A program made the position numbers and the translations under genes. The notes under the pieces were generated by a model. It searched no databases. It had not been told where the DNA came from and worked only from the letters and a program-made list of their open reading frames with translations. A DNA stretch of 32,941 nt from Desulfobacula sp. (GTDB taxonomy: Bacteria > Desulfobacterota > Desulfobacteria > Desulfobacterales > Desulfobacteraceae): NCBI GenBank assembly GCA_012031875.1, contig JAAUSZ010000022.1:1-32941 (forward strand), read 5' to 3'. This document shows, one piece after another, positions 15,906 to 24,281 of the stretch (the stretch's first letter is position 1; each line of letters opens with the position of its first letter).

Positions 15906-16869
15906 TCACTTTAATCGGATCAAACAGACCCGTATCTGTTTATCTTTAAGATTAAAGAGATCGCGAACATTATTCCCGGAAAAAAGACTCAACTTAATCT
16001 GCCCTGAAAGGAGGCATCCATCCTCCCCTTCAAAGGGATAATTCTGCCGGCCCGTATCACCTTTTGCAGCGGATATCAGTTGCTCAAAGACCTGTTGCCG
16101 CCACCCGGTTTTATTTTCACAATCATTTTCATGCACTTTTATCGGATCGATGTCAAGGGCATTTATTGCATCTGAAGAAATAGTCTCCAGATAATCCGCC
16201 ACAGCCTCACTGGTCGTCACAAACAAAGGGCTTTCACCGGCCGGCCGGAACCCGCCATGATGAATCATGCACCTTGACCAGGCTTCTATCCGCTCCCGGG
16301 TCATTACGGCGCCCGGGTCAGTGATGCCCTCCCCCCTGCCGGATGGGGCCATATTCTTCAAGCCCTCCTCTCCCAGAAGGGCGGAAAGCATTCGGCTCCC
16401 GGCGGTATCAATATTTTTAAGCTGAATATCAATGCTCTCATTTTCCAGGTCACACTGTCTGGCCATCCTTAAAAACAATAGATCCCGGAGCAAGATGTCC
16501 TTTCCTGTTTTTTCCGGTTTTTCCGCGGCCTCTCCCGCCCCCCTGATCTGTGATTTAATGGCCGTCAGATCGGAATCGCTGGTAAAATAGGGGTTATTCT
16601 TTAACAGACCCCTGAGATTATTCTCGTTTCCCCTATTCACCTTTACCCAGGCCATGTATTGCTCAAAGGAACGATCAACCGACGCCAGGTCCCGGGGGAT
16701 GATAAGATGGGAAGCACAGCCCCCTTATCGGCCAGGGCCTGCAAGGCCATATGGTGATTTAAATTCCCGGCTGCAGGAAAAAAGGAAAATGAGGGAAAAA
16801 AAGCCTGAAGCGCGGCAAGCTGATCCTGAGAAATATGCGAAAAGGGAAAAAAATAACAGGGGGCGTCAT
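15906..16869 (-). CDS. Unrecognised protein translationally coupled to cysK-cysS (two frame breaks)
   Basis: The ATG at 16869 shares ATGA with the stop of the CysK-CysRS-like gene. Three reading frames join into one protein of about 321 residues if one base is restored in each of two homopolymers: A7 on the plus strand (16847-16853) and G5 (16694-16698). The result begins MTPPVIFFPFSHISQDQL and continues LADKGAVLPILSSPRDLASV, then FEQYMAWVKVNRGNENNL. Later segments include NPYFTSDSDLTAIKSQIRG and a probable alpha-helical centre. An alternative without the first repair starts at ATG 16888 (MTKRWKHDAP). No signal peptide, membrane segment or catalytic motif was recognised. I do not know the family. 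Coupling to the upstream gene suggests a shared task. Confidence 0.65.
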
Positions 16870-19151
16870 GCTTCCACCTTTTTGTCATGAACATGAACAC
16901 CCAGGGCCGTCAACCTCTCCCTGATCTTGTCCGCCAGTTCAAAATCATTCTTATCCCTTGCCAGCTCCCTGTCTTTTATAAGTTCCCGGATATCCTGAGA
17001 ATGCTCGGCCAATTGATCGAAATTAAATATTCTTAAAACCGAATCCATCTCCCTGAAACACCCCAGAAGCTTTTGAGCGCTCTCAGGATCAATCCGGTTC
17101 TGATTGATCAGGCTGTTGATGGTCTTCACATTGGCCAGCAATGATGACACAACACCGGATATCTTCAGGTCGTCTTCCATGAATTTCAGGAAGGTGGCCC
17201 GGATATCGTAGATCAGCTGATCGATCTCTTCAAATACCCGGCCGGCCTGAATTGCATTCAGGGTTTCCAGACACCGGTTGATTTTATCCAAGGTATACCG
17301 GGCCTCTTTGAGGGACTGTTCAGACAGAAGAAGCACTTTCCGGTAATGATTGGAAATCAGCCAGAACCGGAGGGTTTTCATTTCCCATCCCCTGCTGCTG
17401 AGATATTCAAGGGTCAGGGCATCCATATCCGGCGCACCCAGTGACCCGTCATATTTCACCGGTGCGCAGTGGAGCCAGCTCCGTGCAAGAGTTGCTCCCT
17501 TGGCTGCTCTTGCAATGGCCACCTCGTTCTCATGATGAGGGAAAATCAGCTCCCGGCTGCCGGTCTGGATGTCAAATGCATTGCCCAGGTATTTCATGGC
17601 AATGGCCGCGCATTGAAGATGAAGAGAGGGGCGCACGTTTCCCCATTGGGTTTTGATCCCGACCCCTCTTTTCAGTTCTGAGAGCCGGACCCGCTTGAAC
17701 AGCGTGAAGTCCTTGGGATTAAGCTTTTCATACTCATCAAGATCAACGGTGGCGCCGGGTTTGATTTTCTCCAGGTCAATTCCGGAAAACTCCCCATACC
17801 CGGGCAGGCTTGAAATATCAAAATAAAGAGAGTGCAGCTTTTCATAGGAATGTTGACGGGATTGCAATTGATTTGCCACCTCTATCATGTCGTCAAAATG
17901 ATCCGATACCTTGGGATAGGCTTCCGCCTGACGGATATTGAGACTTTCGAGATCCTGGCGAAAAACATCAAGGTGCTTCTGCGTGAATCCGGGAAGGGTC
18001 ATCCCTGCCTGATGTGACCCCTGGATGGTTTTGTCGTCATAGTCCGTGATGTTCACGATATGGTTGACACTGATATTGTGATACTCGATATACCGGATGA
18101 GCAGGTCTGTAAAGGCGTACCGCCTGAGTTGGCCGATATTGAGCCTTTTGTGAACCGTGGGACCGCAGGTATAGACCGATACCTTCCCCTTTTCCAGGGG
18201 TTCAAAAGGCTGTTTTGATTTTGAGAATGAATTGAACAGGGATAAGGCGATACGGTTTTCCACGGAAAAAAGAGTTGTGGACAGATACCTTTCTCCGCTG
18301 TCGGGGAAAATGACCACCACCACACCGGTTTTTATCTTCCGGGCCTCTTGAATGGCCGCAGCCATGGCGGCCCCGCTGCTCATGCCGACGAAAATCCCCT
18401 CTTTGACGGCCAGCATCCGGGCCGTTTCAAAAGCGGTTTCATCATCAATATTTATTTTTTCGTCAATGAGGCTCTTATCCATGATTTCAGGCGTATAGGA
18501 TTCTTTCAGGTTTTTGAGGCCCTGAATCTTATGGCCCAGATAGGGTTCGGCACAGATGATCCGGATGTCCTTGTTATATTCCTTGAGTCTTCTGGAAAGC
18601 CCCATGAGGGTGCCGCTGGTGCCGATGGAGGCCACCAGGCTGGAAACCGAACCCCGGGTCTGGTCAATAATTTCAGGGCCCGTTGTATAATAATGGGCCT
18701 TCCAGTTGGCATCATTATTATATTGATCCGTCAAAAAATATTTATCCGGATTTTCCCTGGCAAGCCTGTAGGCTTCTTCAATGGCCCCGTCAGACCCCAG
18801 ATGCCTGGGGGTGAGGATTATTCTTGCCCCCCTGGCCCGCAGAATTTTTTTTCGTTCCTCGCTGGCGTTTTCAGCCATGGCAAGGGCGATCTTATACCCT
18901 TTCACCGCGCAGATCATGGCCAGGCCGATGCCTGTGTTTCCGCTGGTGGCCTCAATCACGGTTTTGTCCCGTGTCAATTCCCCCGACTTTTCCGCTTCCG
19001 TGATCATATACAGGGCGGCCCTGTCTTTGACGGACCCGCCCGGATTCATATATTCAAGCTTGGCAAAAATCCGGACCCCTTCCACGGGATTCATCTTGGT
19101 GATCTCTACAAGGGGGGTCTTGCCGATGCAATCTAAAATTGAAAATGTCAT
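16866..19151 (-). CDS. Cysteine synthase fused to a degenerate cysteinyl-tRNA synthetase
   Basis: This is one uninterrupted 761-residue frame. Residues 1-300 form a CysK-type PLP enzyme, which makes cysteine from O-acetylserine and sulfide: SVKDR with the PLP Lys 42, the TSGNTG loop (69-74), GTSGTL (177-182) and SSGAA. Residues about 320-755 align with CysRS from CGPTV (329-333) to the C-terminal helices (ARDKNDFELADKIRERL). The zinc and cysteine ligands are all kept: C329, C514, H539, E543, at E. coli spacing. The catalytic motifs are eroded: HIGH/HIGN is NIGQ (338-341) and KMSKS is KYDGS (566-570); GWHIECS is SLHLQCA. Aminoacylation is therefore doubtful. It may bind the product cysteine as a sensor or channel. 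It overlaps the next gene by 4 bases. Confidence 0.88.
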   Translation of the reverse strand: MTFSILDCIGKTPLVEITKMNPVEGVRIFAKLEYMNPGGSVKDRAALYMITEAEKSGELTRDKTVIEATSGNTGIGLAMICAVKGYKIALAMAENASEERKKILRARGARIILTPRHLGSDGAIEEAYRLARENPDKYFLTDQYNNDANWKAHYYTTGPEIIDQTRGSVSSLVASIGTSGTLMGLSRRLKEYNKDIRIICAEPYLGHKIQGLKNLKESYTPEIMDKSLIDEKINIDDETAFETARMLAVKEGIFVGMSSGAAMAAAIQEARKIKTGVVVVIFPDSGERYLSTTLFSVENRIALSLFNSFSKSKQPFEPLEKGKVSVYTCGPTVHKRLNIGQLRRYAFTDLLIRYIEYHNISVNHIVNITDYDDKTIQGSHQAGMTLPGFTQKHLDVFRQDLESLNIRQAEAYPKVSDHFDDMIEVANQLQSRQHSYEKLHSLYFDISSLPGYGEFSGIDLEKIKPGATVDLDEYEKLNPKDFTLFKRVRLSELKRGVGIKTQWGNVRPSLHLQCAAIAMKYLGNAFDIQTGSRELIFPHHENEVAIARAAKGATLARSWLHCAPVKYDGSLGAPDMDALTLEYLSSRGWEMKTLRFWLISNHYRKVLLLSEQSLKEARYTLDKINRCLETLNAIQAGRVFEEIDQLIYDIRATFLKFMEDDLKISGVVSSLLANVKTINSLINQNRIDPESAQKLLGCFREMDSVLRIFNFDQLAEHSQDIRELIKDRELARDKNDFELADKIRERLTALGVHVHDKKVEA

Positions 19152-19269
19152 TTTCCTTTGCCCCTGCCCTGATAAACCATGGAAATCATGGATTCAGGCT
19201 TGACTTTTAAAGTATAAAATGGCTTTATACAGGAATTTCAAGGATGTGCAATTTTTTACTGGAAAGAAC

Positions 19270-21546
19270 ATGATCTCTTTTTTAGGAAGGAAGTATCTGC
19301 CGGTTCAAGCCGCGGTTGCTTTTGTTTACGGTCTCATTTGTTTACAGGGTTCAGTTTTCGCTGATCCTCTGCCGGAGAACCCCAAAGAGATCCCCTGGCA
19401 CATATCGGCCCTGTCCGTCACCTTTGATAATATCCGGAACCTCTATATTGCTGAAAATCAGGTCGTGATCACCGGCGGCAAAACCCGCCTTGAAGCCGAC
19501 TATGTTGAATTTTCAAACAAAACCAAGGACGCCCTTGCCCAGGGCAATGTCATCCTTATTTCCGGAGAGGATTCCATCTCCTGCGATGCCATGAACATCA
19601 ACCTGGAAACGGAAATCGGAACCATCCATAAAGGCACCATATTCATCCAGAAAGACAATTTTTACATCCATGGTGAAAACATCAGGAAAACCGGTGAATT
19701 TACCTATAGCGCGGAAAAGGGAACCATTACCTCATGTTCAGGAGAATCGCCGGACTGGAAGATCTCGGGCCGGAGCGTCAATGTCACCATTGAAGGGTAT
19801 GGGACCGCCAGGGATGCCGTGCTCTGGGCCAAGGAAATTCCGGCCGCCTACACCCCCTTTCTGATGTTCCCGGTCAAAACCAAGCGCCAGACCGGATTTC
19901 TGATGCCGGGCGCCTCAAGCTCCATCCGGAAGGGCTACCAATACGAGCAGCCTTTCTTCATCGCCATTTCAGAAAGCAGCGACGCCACCCTGTATGCGGA
20001 TTATATGTCGGACCGGGGAACAAAAACAGGGGTTGAATACCGGTATATTCTCGACAATAAATCAAAGGGAACGGTTTTTTTCGATTACCTCAAGGACAGC
20101 AAGATTGACGACGGAACCGCGGCAACCGAAGACTACAGCTTTTCCTCAACCCCCCAAAGGACCAATACGGACCGCTATTGGTTCAGGATGAAACACAACC
20201 AGGAGCTTCCCAACGGATTTTCCGCCAAACTGGACCTGGATGTCGTCAGTGATGCGGATTACCTCCATGAATTCCGGGAAGGCTTTTCAGGATACATTCC
20301 CACCAAGGAGTATCTGGAAACGGAATACGGCAGGAGCCTGGATGAGTATGACCAAACCATCCGGAAAAACCGGCTGAACGTCAACAAATCCTGGTCCACC
20401 TATATATTAAACATGGATGCCCTCTGGTATGACAATATCACGGCCCGGCGCCAGGACCTGGATGATACCACCCTGCAGACCCTCCCGGCCATCCAGTTCG
20501 ACGCCTTCAGGCAACAGCTCGGCGCCTCGCAGTTCTATTATACCCTGGACAGCGAACACCGGTCCTTTTACCGGCAGGACACAACCACCACCCTGGTAAA
20601 GGGCCATAGAACCGATATTTATCCCAGGGTTTATCTTCCCATGCGGTTCAATAAAATTTTTTATTTCGAGCCCTCTCTAGGCGCCAGGGAGACCCTCTGG
20701 TACACGAATGATTTCACCTCGGCGGCCGGCGATTCAGACCCTTTGAGGGCAAGGCACATGGCTGATTTTGGTGCGGAAATCTCAACCAAAATCTTCCGGG
20801 TTTTTGATCCGGGCAACACCTTTGCCGAAAAAATCAAACATGAAATGGTCCCGAAACTTCAGTACTCCTTTATCCCGGATGTGGATCAAAACGACCTGCC
20901 GGTATTTGACGCCCTGGACCGCATCACCGAACAGAACCTCATCACCTGGAGCGTGACCAATTATTTTATTGCCCGGAAAACCATCCTGACCCCCCAGGAC
21001 AAAGAAATCCGGACCTACCGAGATTTTGCCTATGCCCAGCTTTCCCAGAGTTATGATCTCAAAAAAGAAAAAGAAAACCAGAAGGAGCCCTTTTCCGACA
21101 TCCTTCTGACCGGCATCCTGGACCTGAATGAATTTGTTTCCGTGAACACGGATTTTTCCTGGTCTCCCTATGACAATAAATATCAGATATTCAACCTGGG
21201 CGGGCTCCTCAAAGACAAACGAAAGGATGCCCTGGCCCTTGAATACCGATTTGACAGAGACACCCCCCTGGAAACCATCTATTCGGAAATCGATATTGCC
21301 CTGACCAATAAATTGACCGCGTATTATGCAATTGAAAAAAACCTTAAGGATGAGCGGACCGTCCAGACCCAGACAGGCTTTATCCTGACAAAAGAGTGCT
21401 GGACCCTTGATCTTGCCGTCACGGAGACCACCAGCGACCTTAATATCGGATTTCTGGTCACGCTTCACGGCCTTGGAGAACTGGGCACCGGCTCCAAAAA
21501 GACCCTGGCTTCCGGCCAATCCTCACGTTATCAGAGAACTCAATAA
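19270..21546 (+). CDS. lptD: LPS-assembly outer-membrane protein LptD
   Basis: LptD is the outer-membrane barrel that, with LptE, inserts lipopolysaccharide. The start at 19270 gives 758 residues and a signal peptide (MISFLGRKYLPVQAAVAFV to about VFA); GGAAAG precedes it, whereas ATG 19219 lacks a ribosome site. An OstA/LptA-like N-terminal domain (about 35-150) shows the repeated LEADYVEF and ALAQGNVIL pattern. The LptD family motif PFLMFPVKTKRQTGFLMP follows, then a long alternating-strand barrel. Its presence implies an LPS-bearing outer membrane. The NusG-like gene follows after 3 bases. Confidence 0.9.
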   Translation: MISFLGRKYLPVQAAVAFVYGLICLQGSVFADPLPENPKEIPWHISALSVTFDNIRNLYIAENQVVITGGKTRLEADYVEFSNKTKDALAQGNVILISGEDSISCDAMNINLETEIGTIHKGTIFIQKDNFYIHGENIRKTGEFTYSAEKGTITSCSGESPDWKISGRSVNVTIEGYGTARDAVLWAKEIPAAYTPFLMFPVKTKRQTGFLMPGASSSIRKGYQYEQPFFIAISESSDATLYADYMSDRGTKTGVEYRYILDNKSKGTVFFDYLKDSKIDDGTAATEDYSFSSTPQRTNTDRYWFRMKHNQELPNGFSAKLDLDVVSDADYLHEFREGFSGYIPTKEYLETEYGRSLDEYDQTIRKNRLNVNKSWSTYILNMDALWYDNITARRQDLDDTTLQTLPAIQFDAFRQQLGASQFYYTLDSEHRSFYRQDTTTTLVKGHRTDIYPRVYLPMRFNKIFYFEPSLGARETLWYTNDFTSAAGDSDPLRARHMADFGAEISTKIFRVFDPGNTFAEKIKHEMVPKLQYSFIPDVDQNDLPVFDALDRITEQNLITWSVTNYFIARKTILTPQDKEIRTYRDFAYAQLSQSYDLKKEKENQKEPFSDILLTGILDLNEFVSVNTDFSWSPYDNKYQIFNLGGLLKDKRKDALALEYRFDRDTPLETIYSEIDIALTNKLTAYYAIEKNLKDERTVQTQTGFILTKECWTLDLAVTETTSDLNIGFLVTLHGLGELGTGSKKTLASGQSSRYQRTQ

Positions 21547-21549
21547 GAC

Positions 21550-22074
21550 ATGAAAGACCCCTTGAACTGGTTTGCACTCCTGACAAGAAGCCATTTTGAA
21601 CGAACGGTGTATACCAGTATCCTTAAAAAGAAGATACCGGCCTTTCTGCCCCAGATCCGGCGGAAAAGCATCCGGAAGGATAGACAGCTCATGGTTGAAT
21701 ATCCGCTTTTCCCCGGCTATATTTTTGTCCAATCCACCTTTCAAGCCGCGGATCAGTTGAATATTCTGAAAACCACGGGGGCGGTCCGGCTCCTGGGGAA
21801 TCAGGCCGGCCCTTTGCCCATTCCGGATATTCAGGTGGAATCCCTTAAAATCCTGACCAGCTCCCAGGTGGATCTCATCACAGGCGCCAGTATCAGCCTT
21901 AAGAAGGGAGATCCGGTCATGATCATTGCCGGCCCCCTGGCCGGAATCAGGGGGGAATTCATCCGGCAGAAGGGCAAGGGCCGGGTGGTGATTAAAATAG
22001 ACCTTCTGAGTCAGTATGCCGGGACTGAGATAGAAGAGGATAAAATTGAAAAGATCCCTGAATTACTGGTATAA
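21550..22074 (+). CDS. NusG-family specialised antiterminator (RfaH/LoaP/UpxY-like)
   Basis: This 174-residue protein has a NusG N-terminal domain (WFALLTRSHFERTVYTSIL to LFPGYIFVQ) and a C-terminal KOW domain (KKGDPVMIIAGPLAGIRGEF). The order and length fit NusG paralogues that load on RNA polymerase at particular operons, rather than housekeeping NusG, which is normally beside secE and rplK. It follows lptD by 3 bases. A role in expression of a long envelope or polysaccharide operon is inferred from family and location only. Confidence 0.85.
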   Translation: MKDPLNWFALLTRSHFERTVYTSILKKKIPAFLPQIRRKSIRKDRQLMVEYPLFPGYIFVQSTFQAADQLNILKTTGAVRLLGNQAGPLPIPDIQVESLKILTSSQVDLITGASISLKKGDPVMIIAGPLAGIRGEFIRQKGKGRVVIKIDLLSQYAGTEIEEDKIEKIPELLV

Positions 22075-22078
22075 CTCC

Positions 22079-22107
22079 TTGACTTTTTATCAAATTTTCA
22101 ATAGAAC
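22079..22107 (+). promoter_or_regulatory. Weak candidate promoter for the HU gene
   Basis: TTGACT (22079-22084) is followed after 17 bases by TAGAAC (22102-22107), about 50 bases before the HU start. The -10 box is poor, so this is tentative. Confidence 0.25.
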
Positions 22108-22157
22108 CAAAAAATTATACAAAAATACGGGTTCACCCGAAACAAGAAAGAGGACGT

Positions 22158-22433
22158 ATGAATAAGCTTGAATTGATTTCAGCACTAAAAGATAGAGCCG
22201 ATTTGACAAAATCCGAAGCAGCAGATGTCATCAAGCTGTTTTTCGACTCGCTTTCCGAAGCCTTTAAAAATGGAGAACGGGTAGAGATAAGAGGATTCTG
22301 CAGCTTTCATATCAAAAAATATAAAAGTTATACCGGCAGGAATCCGAAAACCGGTCAAAAAGTGACCATTCCACCTAAGCGCCTGCCTTTTTTTAAATGC
22401 GGAAAAGAACTCAAGGAGAGGGTGGATTACTAA
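22158..22433 (+). CDS. HU/IHF-family DNA-bending protein
   Basis: This 91-residue protein is a dimeric DNA-bending protein of the HU/IHF family. It shows the helical N-terminus (NKLELISALKDRADLTKSEA), the RVEIRGFCSFHIKK strand region and the DNA-binding arm GRNPKTGQKVTIPPKRLPFF with its intercalating Pro. The start has AGAGGACGT upstream. It sits 3 bases before holB. Confidence 0.93.
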   Translation: MNKLELISALKDRADLTKSEAADVIKLFFDSLSEAFKNGERVEIRGFCSFHIKKYKSYTGRNPKTGQKVTIPPKRLPFFKCGKELKERVDY

Positions 22434-22436
22434 CCC

Positions 22437-23480
22437 ATGGGGATTGATCAAACCGCGTCTGATTTTGATCAAATGCAATACCAATCCGAGGCCTTTCTAG
22501 AACTCACCCATATCATCCGGACAAAAACCATTCCCAACGCCCTTCTTTTTTACGGCCATGAAAATACCGGCAGGAAGGAAGCGGCTTTGATGTTTGCAAA
22601 AAGCTGTAATTGCAATGGCGGTTCAGGACTTTTCTGCGGCGCCTGCACCCCCTGCCGCAAAATTGACAGCAACAGCCACCCGGATATGATCATGATTGAC
22701 CCGTTGGCAGGAAAGCAGGGGATTACCGTCTCCCTGATCCGGGAGCTTGCACGCGTCCTTTCCTCCCGGCCCAATGAGGCCAAGTACCGGATGGTGCTTA
22801 TTTCAAAGGCGGATTCAATGAATGTCCAGGCCCAGAACGCCCTGTTGAAAATGCTGGAGGAGCCCCCGGAAAATACTTTCTTTATTCTCATGGCGGTTAA
22901 AATCGATCTCCTGCTTCCCACCATTATTTCCAGGTGCCGGAAGATCCGGTTCAAACCCTTAAGCGGCAAAATCATTGCAAAACGCCTGGTGTCCGAATTT
23001 CACACCGAACCCGAGCTTGCCCATATTGTATCCGAAACCCTTGATTCGGATTTCAGCAAAATCCTGGCCTGTTTGAATACCGATATTGAAAAAGACGGTT
23101 TCAACTGGATCAAAAAAAGAAAATGGCTCATCAACGGCCTTATCGATATCCTCCGGACGGGCAGCGACGCGTCAAAGGGGCTGATGCTGTCCCAGGCCTT
23201 AAGCCGTGACCCCGGCTTTATACATGATGCCTTATCCATTATGAAAACATTTTTCAGAGACCTCATGATTTTTCATATCCTTCCTGAAAAAATAGTTAAC
23301 CTTGATTTTTTTGATTCTTTTTCACATATTAGTCAGACAGGGCACAAGGACAGATATTTTGAATGGCTGACATGCCTTTATGAATCAGAGAAGAAAATAG
23401 AGGCCAATTGCACATTGAGACTGATTCTGGACGGTTTTTTCCTAAGGATTGCAGGGAATAAAAGGGAAGTTTGCGTATGA
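22437..23480 (+). CDS. holB: DNA polymerase III delta' clamp-loader subunit
   Basis: This 347-residue protein fits DnaX-like delta'. It has a degenerate P-loop (GHENTGRKE in place of GxxGxGKS), a Cys-rich zinc module (CNCNGG, CGACTPCRK), the SRC motif (TIISRCRKIRF) and the QNALLKMLEEPPENTFFIL segment shared with clamp-loader subunits. Delta' usually does not hydrolyse ATP, so the altered P-loop is expected. The order holB-ricT-metG is a conserved neighbourhood. The stop overlaps ricT as ATGA. Confidence 0.9.
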   Translation: MGIDQTASDFDQMQYQSEAFLELTHIIRTKTIPNALLFYGHENTGRKEAALMFAKSCNCNGGSGLFCGACTPCRKIDSNSHPDMIMIDPLAGKQGITVSLIRELARVLSSRPNEAKYRMVLISKADSMNVQAQNALLKMLEEPPENTFFILMAVKIDLLLPTIISRCRKIRFKPLSGKIIAKRLVSEFHTEPELAHIVSETLDSDFSKILACLNTDIEKDGFNWIKKRKWLINGLIDILRTGSDASKGLMLSQALSRDPGFIHDALSIMKTFFRDLMIFHILPEKIVNLDFFDSFSHISQTGHKDRYFEWLTCLYESEKKIEANCTLRLILDGFFLRIAGNKREVCV

Positions 23481-24280
23481 TCAAAATCGCCGGCGTAAAA
23501 TTTAAAACAGCAGGAAAAATATATGATTTCAACAGCAGCGCCTTTGTGCTGAAAGAAGGGGATGCCGTTATCGTCGAGACCGAACAGGGGCTCGGATTCG
23601 GAAAAATTGCCATCCCCCCGGCCGAAACCGAGCAGCGGGATAAGGAATTCAAACACATCGTCCGCATGGCCACCAAAGAGGATTTCCTGAGAATGGAAGA
23701 AATCCGGGTCCTTGAAAACAACGCGTTTGATTTCTGCATCCGGTGCATCAATGACCTGGATCTTCTCATGAATCTGTTCAGTGTTGAATGCGCATTTGAG
23801 CGCAATAAACTGACCTTTTTCTATACCGCGGACGGCCGGATCGATTTCAGGGAGCTGATCAAGCTTCTGGTCAAAGAGTTTAATATCCGGATCGAAATGC
23901 GCCAGGTCGGGATCCGGAACCTTTCAAAGCATTGCGGCGGGGTCGGCAAATGCGGCCGGGAAATCTGCTGTTCCTCTTTTCTGCAAGCCTTTGATCCGGT
24001 TTCCATCAAGATGGCCAAGGAACAGGGCTTGTCCCTGAACCCCACAAAGATATCCGGGGTCTGCGGCAGGCTCATGTGCTGTTTGACCTTTGAGAATGAA
24101 ACCTATAAAAGCCTGAAACGGGACATGCCGAAACTCGGCAAAAAGATAAATCTCAAAGAAGGGCAGGGAAAAGTCGTCCGCCAGAATGTCCTGAAAGAGA
24201 CCGTCACCATACGCATGGAGGACAATACGGAAATCGACAGGAATATCCATGACCTGGAGGAAGAAAAAAGACAGGACTAA
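23477..24280 (+). CDS. ricT: PSP1-domain protein, RicT/YaaT-like
   Basis: This 267-residue protein has the PSP1 domain. The N-terminal part contains IAGVKFKTAGKIYDF and EQGLGFGKI; the C-terminal half has the Cys motifs CGGVGKCGREICC and CGRLMCC. In Bacillus RicT/YaaT belongs to an iron-sulfur complex that helps RNase Y process mRNAs; the function in this group is untested. The start ATG 23477 overlaps the holB stop; a TTG at 23471 is less likely. metG follows after one base. Confidence 0.9.
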   Translation: MIKIAGVKFKTAGKIYDFNSSAFVLKEGDAVIVETEQGLGFGKIAIPPAETEQRDKEFKHIVRMATKEDFLRMEEIRVLENNAFDFCIRCINDLDLLMNLFSVECAFERNKLTFFYTADGRIDFRELIKLLVKEFNIRIEMRQVGIRNLSKHCGGVGKCGREICCSSFLQAFDPVSIKMAKEQGLSLNPTKISGVCGRLMCCLTFENETYKSLKRDMPKLGKKINLKEGQGKVVRQNVLKETVTIRMEDNTEIDRNIHDLEEEKRQD

Positions 24281-24281
24281 A

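Noticed and set aside
16866-19151. Ordinary cysteinyl-tRNA synthetase cysS
   Set aside because: The C-terminal part aligns with CysRS, but both ATP-site motifs are eroded, so the simple name would mislead.
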